From positions 9,983,534-10,047,533 of the forward strand of contig NC_049990.1 of NCBI RefSeq assembly GCF_000003815.2: 64,000 nucleotides of DNA, written 5' to 3'. Below are positions 25,701 through 36,000 of the stretch, piece after piece (the stretch's first letter is position 1; each line of letters begins with the position of its first letter). This DNA is from Branchiostoma floridae (taxonomy: Eukaryota > Chordata > Leptocardii > Amphioxiformes > Branchiostomatidae). A model generated the notes under the pieces. That model was not told where the DNA came from. It searched no databases and was given only the letters and a program-made list of their open reading frames with translations. The position numbers and the translations under genes are program-made.

Positions 25701-28700
25701 CAGCAGGTGGGTATGTTACACTGAGCGACTTGTCGCACCTTACCGTTGCGTAATTATCGTATGTCTTAATTGGTATGTATGCTTTTAAATAATTGGTCAG
25801 AACAACTTCAACTTTAGAGAAAACGAATTTTAAGCACATCAATTATACATGTATTTCTTGTGGGTTTTTTCTGAGCTGCGTCCACTACTTGAGTAGTCAT
25901 TTTGTACATCATGATCCATCATGCATGGTCTGGAAATTTCTTTTTGTCTTCGAGTGGCATCGATATTCACTGCAGATCTGTTTTCATTTTGGTGACGTTA
26001 TACCCCCCTCACATTATATACGATCTTCGGACGCACTTCGCGATCGCAGGAAGGTCGGCTGATTTTAAGATCTTAATATGGTCTTGCGTATTTTTCGCCC
26101 AAAAACTGTCCCCTCACATATAAGCGAGACTCGTGCGATCGACGGTGAATAAATCTATTATAATGAACCTCCCATGACCTCTTGCACGCGGACAAGGGAA
26201 CACAAAACGTTCCTCAAAAAAGGCAAGAGATCAATAAATGTTGATTATTTTGTTGTCGGAATCTTTATAACCAATGAATGGAATGCGCGGGCATAATAGA
26301 AATGACACAAGAAAGGAAAGTGTGTCACAAAGCCAGCCTACATGTAAGGGGAGTGGTTGGTCGTGATCTTGACTTCCAAGGCGTGCCTTACAGAATTCGC
26401 AGGATAGTTGCAGGTCTTCTAGTGTGTACGAGTCGAGCCAAGGACAACAGAAGCCAGAGCTACATAGAAGACGTTATATTCTCTCTCTCTCCAAAGCTGA
26501 ACTGAGTACATGGATTCTACTTCCTTATTTATATGTTTCTTATCCGCCTACACACATATTTCTCAGAAAAAAGTACATTGTTTCTCTTTACATCATCATG
26601 ACATCATCATGACTAACTTCCTATGGTCAGTAGTGATCAGTCCCTAGCTTTACCAAATATGGCTGTGTCCACCAGCAAACTGACCATCAGGCACCAGACC
26701 CCTGAGATGAAGGTCATTAAGACTTTTGGGGTCATTTAACTCAGGCCGCCCACTCCCTTTTCTGAGAACTGAACAGGGGTACTGGACAGGGAACTAAAGT
26801 TAAAATGCACACATCTTGGAAACTGCAAGGAACACAGCTAAACTACAATACAGTACAGGGGCACCCTGTTACATACATACTACCACAGGGGCCACAATGT
26901 TAGAATTACCATCACATTCCCAGAAATTCAATATTTGTAAACAAACGGAAGTCGGGCGAACGTCGCCGGAACGCCAACCGAATTGCGCTGGATGATTAAT
27001 AACTATATCTGTGCTCGCCTATCGGTCTTCAATCGTTGGATTGACGCAAGACTATTGGCCGATACCCTTGCGAGATACGCACGATTTGCACGCACGCACG
27101 CACGACTCGGTAACGAGCTTTGCGATCTCAGAGATCTCCTGCGACTTGTCGCTTATGTTAAGAACATGTTTCGCTGCACCGCGACCATCGTACGACCCCT
27201 GAAAATTGCCGGCGATCCCTAAAAATCGCATGGTGATCGTGAGAACACCGGACGTTTTACTCACGAAAATGTCATTTAGAGCTCGTAGACTAGTCTTCCG
27301 CCTAATTTTCGCCTTATGTCAGGGGGCATTAGCACACCTGTCGTACATGTTCGTACAGGATCAGGTCTACCACATCTTACGAGGAAATCAAACTAACTAC
27401 GAGAGACTGCTATCAAGAGAAACAACAGTCCCAAACACCTCTTGCCCTAGCAGGGGTGTCTGTTTAGCCATGTTTGCTTACCTTCTCTCCACGTAGGAGA
27501 TGAAGTTCCATGATTGCAGCGGTAACAATTGAGATGACCATCGTGAGTCCACAACCAAGTGCTATCCAGCAAAGCCTAGAAGATTTTGCCCTGTTCCACA
27601 TCTCCACGATACGCTCTGAAACAAAGAAGTGACAAGGTTATTAGACTCTGCAATATTGTCAAGATGAACGTATTAAACCAGAGTTCCACGAATGTAGTGG
27701 ATTTATAATTTTTCCTCATCAATCATGCAAACATCGTAAACAAGGCTGACGGAGTTGGCTGAAAACTTGGGGTAAGTCCCAATCAAACTTGGTGTTGGTT
27801 AGATAAAGTTTAGTTTTTCCACAATGTCATTTACCAACACAGATGAACTTTCATGCTAAAATGCAAAAAAAGGTTTTGCTATCTCGTGCTCTGAACGAGC
27901 TATGGTCACGAATTTTATGTTTTAGATAGCTCTTGTGCTCAGGAATAAGTGACATAAGTTTAAGCCCCCTAGCGACTACTTTTGAGGTAGCAGGGGCATT
28001 TTTGTCAAAAACTTCTGAAGCGGATAACTCAAGAAGGGAACGACAAGTTTTCACGATTTGTGATATGTAGGTACATTAGACAATGTTGTACAAAATAAGA
28101 TACTAATTATGCAAAATAGGAGTACATTTTCAGAATTAATGAGAATAATCTATCATAGCAGTTTTTTTTCAATGTATCTCTTGTCCCGGACATGATATGG
28201 TATTGACATTTTAGTGGTAGACAGCTTTCAGCGTCATGACAAAAGTGGGGCAAGTTTCAGCCCCCTAACATTTATTTTTGGAACTGCAGGGAAAGGGATC
28301 AGAATCATCTTTATTGAGCCTTAGACATACAAATACAAGATGAAAGACGGATTAAAACACCTAGGTCAACCCTTTTTCTGAACTTACGACGTCCAGAGGG
28401 CGCAAGGTAAGACATTAAAAAGAACAATCGTGTGCGTCGGACTGCTGGGATACAAACTGTTTTAAAATTCTTTAAACATATTGCACAAGAAGATGGCAAA
28501 ACTAATACAGTGGATTCCAAATATTTGTATTACGCCTTTTTGGATAATTCGGCTAATTGCATAGAATTGCGAAATCCAAAACCAGTTACCATTCATTCTA
28601 TTGTCTAAAACATCGCAGAATTGAATAACCCACATTTCAAACTTCAGGTTTTTGGATAGAATTACGTCAACTTACACCGAATGAAAACGAGGAAAAATAC

Positions 28701-29070
28701 ACTAACACTTACAAAATCAACCAACAACTGCCAGTATGAAGGCATAAAATGAATAGAAGAGTCATTTGGGCCTACCTCTTGCCTTGTGACCAAATCGGAC
28801 TTCCTCGGGTTCCGTGTAATCGTCATCTGCTGTCTTGTCGTAGGTGTCATCGGAGCACGACTCGTTTCCCGGAAAAACCACGATGTGGTCTCCCACATTG
28901 AGGCATGTGTGCCGATCAGTACCGCCCGGGGCACCAGAACCGACCGAAGCAGCAGCGTTGTGGTCACCAGAAGCGGCACCATCGGGGACAGGCCCTGTCT
29001 CCTCATTTGTGGATGTCTCCATTTTGCGTTGGTCCTTTACTGGCAATGCCTTTGTATTGCTTTCCGCCAT
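22747..29070 (-). CDS. Type II membrane C-type lectin with Thr/Pro-repeat stalk (copy 2)
   Basis: Paralogue of the gene at 14637-19124. Exons: 28776-29070, 27482-27615, 24608-25052, 24245-24412, 23656-23822, 22747-22857; 439 residues, all phases consistent. The cytoplasmic tail starts MAESNTK and contains CSDDTYDKTADDDYTEPEEV, so its tyrosine contexts differ from copy 1. The membrane exon is nearly identical to that of copy 1 (GLTMVISIVTAAIMELHLL). The stalk is shorter, about 17 units, with a homogenised run of TTTETLP. The CTLD keeps WIGL, EPN (APDEPNNDH), ENC and WND, ending FICKKPM. Its sequence is clearly diverged from copy 1, so the ligand may differ (inference). Introns hold a family A TIR element and a 1.3-kb insertion not present in copy 1. 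Confidence 0.88.
23190..23380 (-). mobile_element. Probable retroelement 3' end with A-rich tail, antisense to plus strand
   Basis: Read on the minus strand, the segment contains GTGGTGCC and GGCACCAC arms around a short spacer, then TGCATGTTCTTCAATAAAA and a long A-rich tail ending near 23190. This is the layout of a LINE or SINE 3' end. No coding sequence remains. It lies in the last intron of lectin copy 2. Confidence 0.45.
24608..25052 (-). repeat. Coding 21-bp minisatellite: mucin-like stalk of lectin copy 2
   Basis: About 17 units of 7 residues; a block of consecutive near-identical TTTETLP units covers about 24670-24840, then degenerate units toward the membrane (TLPSTAMTLPTAVVTLPT). 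The splice acceptor giving ATESLK is chosen because it is preceded by a long pyrimidine tract and keeps frame with the membrane exon in both copies. Confidence 0.88.
25118..25648. mobile_element. TIR element with 3-bp target duplication (family A, 531 bp)
   Basis: Left end GGCCACAGCAAGTAAATTCT and complemented right end GGCCATAGCAAGTAAATGTT both run into ATGGATGACATC. Flanked by TAG (25115-25117 and 25649-25651). The matching intron of lectin copy 1 shows the empty site GTAGCCTGCATAACC at about 17332-17346, so this insertion came after the duplication or was lost cleanly from copy 1. Confidence 0.8.
26001..27328. mobile_element. 1.3-kb insertion in lectin copy 2 intron, TTA-flanked
   Basis: Copy 1 reads continuously GGTGACGTTTATAGCACACC (about 17670-17690). 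In copy 2 the same sequence is split by 1328 bases with TTA on both sides (25998-26000 and 27329-27331). The ends are TACCCCCCTCACATTATATA and, inverted, TGCCCCCTGACATAAGGCG, which are only loosely alike. No transposase is evident. The 3-bp duplication and C/G-run ends resemble Harbinger-type elements (inference). Part of its right end (TTTAGAGCTC) recalls the cores of the near-palindromic elements at 29431 and 35621. Confidence 0.6.
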
Positions 29071-29386
29071 TTTTTCTTTTAACAATAAACAAAAGACAAA
29101 TGTTACACTTCTTGAAAACAAAAAAAGGATCATATAACCTTGTTGAAAACGATGTTCTAGTATCACACACAGTATATATCAGCTTGTATAATCACATACA
29201 AGCACTCCCTAGTGATGAAAGTGTCACGATTTTTAGGGATGGCCTTTTAATACTGCTGCTTCGTCTTTGAACAGCACGATACAGTTAATAGTCGATCCGC
29301 TTTATCTAAAACACCAAAACACCCCAAACGAGATTGATGTTTCATGTTTAACCGTGTCAATGCTGCATGCGTAGTTTTCTGTACAA

Positions 29387-29870
29387 CAACGAAAGCTAAA
29401 ACGTATGCCTGATACCATTCTTAGTGTCGTTATACCCCCTCACATGTAGCGAAAATCGATCGGACAACGAGTCTGCGAGCTTTAAATTACTAGGAGGCAT
29501 GACTCTGATGGCGACGAAGAAATAGCAGAGTTCCCCCCTTCCCATCAGGGTCATGCCTACTCGTAATTTAGAGCTCACAGACTCGTCGTCCGATCGATTT
29601 TCGCTACATGTGAGGGGGGTATAAAACATATTCTCCCCACAATTGCATTCTAAATGTTTATATACTAGTAAACAAATGTGGTAAACGAACAACGAAAACG
29701 TATGCCTGACACTATTTGTAGTGTCATAAAACATATTCTCCCCACAATTGCATTCTAAATGTTTATATACTAGTAAACAAATGTGGTAAACGAACAACGA
29801 AAACGTATGCCTGATACTATTTTCAGTGTCGTAAAACCTCTCCACAATTGCACTCTGAATTTTTATATGG
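29387..29870. repeat. 105-bp tandem repeat, three units, first interrupted
   Basis: Units start at 29387, 29690 and 29795, each beginning CAACGAAA and ACGTATGCCTGATAC-like sequence and containing TCTCCCCACAATTGCATTCT. The first unit is split by the element at 29431-29623; the third is degenerate. It lies just upstream of the 5' end of lectin copy 2. Confidence 0.8.
29431..29623. mobile_element. Near-palindromic 193-bp TIR element (arm type 1)
   Basis: Ends are TATACCCCCTCACATGTAGC and its inverse. The arms are almost perfect inverted repeats for about 80 bases around a short centre, so single strands would fold into one long hairpin. The adjacent repeat units at 29690 and 29795 provide the uninserted sequence (GTGTCATAAAACAT and GTGTCGTAAAACC), which confirms a discrete insertion with a short TA-rich target duplication. 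Confidence 0.85.
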
Positions 29871-29932
29871 ACAAAGTAGAGTAAAGGTTGGAATTTTCTT
29901 TATAGTGAAAGCACGGAATACACCATTTTAAT

Positions 29933-30977
29933 AGTAGAGAGAAATAACATTTAAAAAATACCTCAATTTTCCTCTATACGCGGACAGAAAAGGTGTCGAG
30001 GCCCACTCGCATCGACGTACATTGCAGAAGGGCCTATTCGTTGCTGTTTTCGCTGTTACGCAGCAAGAATCACGTAAGCCATAAGCAGACTAATTTCAAA
30101 GTTCAAACAAAGGGCATATCAGTAGAAATGAAAAACACATTTTATGTATAAGCTCCAAAATAGACTGACGTCGACTCGTAGAGCCGGCTGGAAGGTGCAA
30201 CCACCCTGTACTGTTGCCTGATTTGTAACTTTGTTTGTAAGCTTATTTAAGGGTCATGTTTTTATGTTTTCTTTCGATATTTTTACAATGAAAGAGACCA
30301 CAGCCAGCTAGGTACATATGTGGTCCGTTAAAGAAGCATAAATGCATTCAGTCACGGCTATTTAGAATAGCCACAGCTGAAAACATAAAATCGTGCGGCA
30401 CTTAAACAATTGTGAACATCGCACAACGCTCAGAGATGGTTGATTTTATGTAGGATTTCCCTGCGATTATAGTGTCATTTACGGGTATGGGATCAGTCAC
30501 AAGGGTGCTTAGATACACGTCCGCATGAGCTGCGTATTGCCATTATTTCAGCTCAGGTATTCTTTGAGGCCGACTTTTAGTATTTTCGGTCAGGTAACCT
30601 GGATGCATAACGCTGGGTCAAAGTAAAAAGATAAATTCTTCCCCTCATTTAACTTTACCTAAACTAACACCAATTCGCAATTCATACGGACTTGATCATG
30701 AATACACTCTCGTGGGACTGATCCCTATGCTGTCACAGGTACATCTTACGATGTACATGTATGGGTGCGGTCACACGTGCGTATATATCTTTATAAGTCC
30801 TTATGAGGTCCGTATGGAATTCTTATCCTCAACCAGGCTCCACGGGTCGCTGGAAAAATAGTACAAATTGGACCCGTATAAACAGATAACATGACAGAGG
30901 AGTTAACTGGCCGAGAAGTATGGTTTTATTGCGCCCCAGCCAAATCGCCTGGCATGTCATCTGTATGTGTATATGTG
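29933..30977. repeat. Segmental duplication, 5' flank of lectin copy 2
   Basis: Partner of 19348-20389. The segment near 30830-30960 (CAGGCTCCACGGGTCGCTGG to GAGGAGTTAACTGGCCGAGA) is especially similar between copies. Non-coding. Confidence 0.85.
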
Positions 30978-33077
30978 TCCAATTTCTACAATTTTTGCAG
31001 TGACCCGTGGAGCATGGTAGAGACTACTAGTAATAATTCTTTTTGGTCCTCATATTGACTTGAAAATATACGCACGTGTGACCGCACCCTATGTGACCGG
31101 GCAATAAGAATCAAATAGACATTGTGTCACGAAGACATTGCCAGACTAATTCCAAACATCAAACACAAATCCGAAGGCCACAATCCTCCGTAAAGTAATT
31201 ATGGTGTTTGAAGTGTGGCCAGGGTGTTTGTACCCAGGTGCCCTGTTTTGCCACCGACATGCAAAATTTCGGACAAATCCCTCAAACCTGACAACATAGA
31301 ATCTTTACTTAAAGGTATGAAGACACAGACAAAATTAAAGTTGTTCATGTCTGTCTCGTCTTAGAAAAAAAGGCTATTGTAGCATTTGGTCATAAATCAT
31401 GTGAATGAGGCCCCTATTTGCATGATCTAGTGATGTATATCAGAAGTTCCCATCTTATACCAGAACGGAATTTGATTGTTTTTCGTTAGAAAAGGGCCAA
31501 AAGACTTGTCATGTTTTGGAGCATCCCGCCTTTTTGCTATTCTATTTCTCATCATTTCAAATGAAAATAGGTAGTTAAAGTTGTCCCTCCTTGTCAACTC
31601 CTTAAATAGGCCTTATCGACTGAATGAGTGTTATTCTAAAAGTATGGACAAATGGACCAGTCAAGCAACTGGTTCAGATCAAAGATTCATTTTTTTTTAT
31701 ATTCAACATCTCATCAGTAACACATTACAATTGCAAAAGAAAAATCCCTCTACCTTACATCAACATATCACAAAATGTTCCATTCGATCACATTTCACTT
31801 TTGGTGGCATACATGGATTTCTATCTACAACTTTACATGCACACAATGCAGATATCTCTATATTTACATGATATATACAAGTTTGTTTAGAAAGAATGTT
31901 GATTTTTGCCCTTTGCATCATTTGTGTTGCACAATCTCACTTCTGTGCTAAGATATGACAGATTATCACAAATAGTAACAGTTACTTGGAAAAAGTTAAG
32001 ACCAGGGTTGCACAAGATGAAATAGCAATTTTTATGTCCTTGAGTAATGATTCAAAGCATTTTTTCACAATAAAACTAATTTTAAGTAAATCAGTAACAG
32101 ATATGTGGTACTCAAAAGAGTTCCATGCCTAAGTCCTGAATTGCCTATCAACACAATAACCATAACTTGATATGTACAATCATTGCTAAAACCTTACAGT
32201 TTGATTAAAATCCTTAAAATTGTCCGTAATGACATGCAGATATCAAACAAAACAAAACAAAACACAAAATTTAATGCAGTTAGTGTCTGTAACATGATAA
32301 GTTATAGAATGTGTAGTATTGACGGGCATACATCTCAGCAAACAGGATATGCATTACTGATGGCAGTTTCAGAAAAAGAATGATGGTAGAAAATGTTTGT
32401 TACTGGCTCTTTTCCTTTTAAGTACACATGATTTTTCCTAGTTTTGATTTACTGTCATATGGCTCCTAAATTGACTTGATTCAGAGTTGAAAACTTCTGA
32501 TCTCATTGCACACATATTTGATTTGACTGTGGTCTATCAGAGAATAACAATTAAAACACCTTAATTACTTATTGTCAGGGTTGATACACTTGGACTAACA
32601 GATAGCAGATCAAGTCTTTGATTTTTCAAGCCATGTCAACTGCATCTTATGGAAAATACTAGAACTGAATGTGCAATAGGAGTTATAATAATGGTGTGAA
32701 ATGTTTATGTAACAATTACATGTCTTGCTTTGTTCTATTGTTTTTCTACAACATCATAAATTGACTTATCAAATTGTAAAAAAAAGAAAATATGTATAAT
32801 ACATACAACAAAGTGGTCTAAATTCTAAGAAAAATCAGTGTCAGAAACTGATTTTGACATTTCAAATTCAAAAGAGCTACCAGTGGTTTTGACATATAGA
32901 ATCTAATTTCAAAATTACATAGTGGCAACATCCTCTGAAGGCATGTCCTGTAAAAAGTATAATACAAACCAAAGACTGTCCTATTCAAAGGTCCTTGCGG
33001 TAGCATGCTCAGTTGCTGGTGCCTTTCTCCATTTGATACCCTGGGCCTGTTATATACATGTACACAATATTGCTCCC
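30978..33077. other. Intergenic stretch and probable 3' UTR of the RASA3-type gene
   Basis: No gene seen. The A/T-rich right part (about 31600-33077) directly follows the RASA3-type stop codon on the minus strand and is probably its 3' UTR, but I could not identify a convincing polyadenylation signal. Confidence 0.4.
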
Positions 33078-36000
33078 CTATTCCCCCTCCATGGAATCTT
33101 CCAGCTCATTTGGTTTCACACCATCCCCTCCAATAGGTTTTTGTCTGAAAGGACACAACAACAGAAGAGTTAATCATACAACAGTACCACATACTGTATA
33201 CTGTGATTCTTGAAATTTTTGGGATGATGTTATGTTTGGGGTTTTTGTGGTGACTGCTCCATCGCAAACTTTAAAAAATACCAGTGCTCTCATTACTATT
33301 CACTAAGTGGCTATTGCACTATCCTGAAATCAAAACAAATTAGGACACTCCATCAAATTACAGCAAACTGAAAAGTATTTGCAGTACTTTGTATTTGAAC
33401 TCACATGACTATGATAAAAGTATTGTTTGACATGCAGGAAGCTGCCATGCTATTTAATGTGTGTATAATAAATTCATTACAGTCATGTAATTTTGACACA
33501 ACACATGACAAACATGTGGTATGATTCTTCCAGGTTCGACCAACCAGAATGGAAGCTATGAATATGATGTCCTTTGGTACTCACTCATCTTATCAAAATG
33601 AACCATTACATGTTAACATATAGTACAGGCAATTTTTCAAGTAAACATCCAACATTTAATCAATCACTTAATCACTCACTCACTCACTCAACCAACCAAC
33701 CAACCAACCAACCAACCAACCAACCAACCAACCAACCAACCAACCAACCAACCAACCAACCAACCAACCAAACAAACAACTTACTCGCTGCCATATTTGG
33801 TGCTCTTGGCTAATGCCTTGTAGTACTCGATGTGTTCTTGTTCCAGCTTGATAATGCAGTCCATAATACTTCTTAGTGTCTCAAAGCATGTTTTGGGGTC
33901 CTCTATGATGTAGGTGGTTGTTCGAGGGGTTGGAGGGGTGCCACTGTACACAGCTTCCTCTCCACACATGTCTAGAAGGGTGACAGAGTCAGTCTGTAAC
34001 TGTAGAGCTGGTGTAGATTTGTATGTATTAGGATTAAAAAGTTGTGTTATACACATGAAGCTTTGTGGAAACTCTGATGTTAGTAGCTTGATGCAAAATC
34101 CTTTTGGGTCATTGGAATTTCTTAGCTCATTTCTATTTTTGAAACAAAATGAAAGGAATTTTTCAATCTAGACAATTGTTCATAATGCCAAAGTTTTTCC
34201 TTAATCATGTTTGCAAAATTAACACTGTTTCTGACAGACTTCTTCATAAATCATTATCAATGTTGCTTTGTTATTTACAGCAATACATCCTTTTAGCACA
34301 CATATAGGTGAACATGAACATGCCTGGCTTGTACCATGCCATATGACTAAATTCCACCAGTTTCAGAAATACAGTACTAGATTTTGTCCACTGATATACA
34401 TGAATTTGCTTTAATTCTCCAACAAGTAAGTATATGCATACAATATTTTTCATTGTATAGCAGCAATGAAGCAATGGCTTTTGCAACATACACTAATGTN
34501 NNNNNNNNNNNNNNNNNNNNNNNNNNNNNNNNNNNNNNNNNNNNNNNNNNNNNNNNNNNNNNNNNNNNNNNNNNNNNNNNNNNNNNNNNNNNNNNNNNNA
34601 GTTTGCTATCATGATGCAAGTCATTTGAAAGTCAGCAACATGAAATGTGGACAACATGTGGAGAATACATGGGTCAGTATCAAAAAGGACAAAAGAAAGG
34701 CAACAAGAAAGTTAAAATCTCCCTGCATAAGCTTTGGACATTCATTCTTGGCAACACACACTTTGAGTATAAGCAGAAAAAGCAAATAGTAACTGAATCT
34801 GGAACTGACAATGGGGAAAGAGCAAAATGAAGTGGATTAACAACTGTTACAGTGCAAGCACACTTATGAAAGATACCACTTACAAATGACACAGAGCATG
34901 TTATGAACTTAATAGTTATACCATAAAGATGATGCAAAAAACAAACAAACAGATGTCACATAAAAACCTGTTTTCATCTTATTCATCAAAGACTGGAGTT
35001 AATGCAGGGCTCTAGCCAGCGTCCGTTTTTCCGTCAATTGACGGAAATTTGCTGCGTGTGACGGAAAATTTTTTAAACCAATCCGTCAACCTTGACGGAC
35101 AAAAATTCTTGGTGGAAGCTACAGGCGGCTTGGGGACGCTGTCCACGGGCGGAAAGCCACACACTGTTTGTTTTGCTATTGTTATGATTGTTGATTTAGT
35201 GTGTCGGCGCCCTTTCGCATACGATAATCTCATTAAAAACCCGTTTTTCAAGGTCTCAGTTCCGTCTTTCTAACTTGACTTTCGCGGTTTTCGCGACAAT
35301 GGGAATTGGCTGACGGAAAAAAATTTTGAGCTGGCTAGAGCCCTGAGTTAATGTTTAATTGCAGAGATCTCCAAGTTTACTTACTATACAAGTTGGGAAG
35401 GATTCAGTACATGGCACACACCAAACAAACATCACACCACTGATTTGACGGTATGGTTAGACAGAACACAAAGGCACTACACAAGTATTAGTAAACCACA
35501 CCAATGCAACAGGCAAGTTATAGGTTGACAAGATGTTCTATACAATATAGTGCAACAGCAAATAAAAAGCACTTAGAACCAAATCACCTGTTTTAAGCTT
35601 GAAATTGACTGATACCTAAAGCCCCCTTTACAAATCAAGAATTTAGCTCGGCCGAGTTGTCAGCGAGCTCTAAATTATGAGGAGGTATGACCCTGATGCC
35701 GACAAAGAAACTCTGCCATTTGTTCGTAGGCATCAGGGTCATGCCTCCTCGTAATCTAGAGCTTGCTGACAACTCGTCCGAGCTAAATTCTTGATTTGTA
35801 AAGGGGGGATTAAAGAAGACATTTAATGCTAGTTGAAGGGCACTAACAATAGACTGTAATGTTGGTGCATTTTACCATGCTATGTATTTCAGTATGTATT
35901 AGTATGGAGTTAAGATGAAACTCAGTTTTAGACAATTTTTATTATGAGTCTTTTTTGATATGCTTTGGCAACTTCTAGGCATTACTATACATTTACAGAG

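Noticed and set aside
35012-35273. Open frames inside the hAT-like copies
   Set aside because: The frames are similar among copies because the element is repeated, but they are short, not transposase-like, and shifted by indels between copies.
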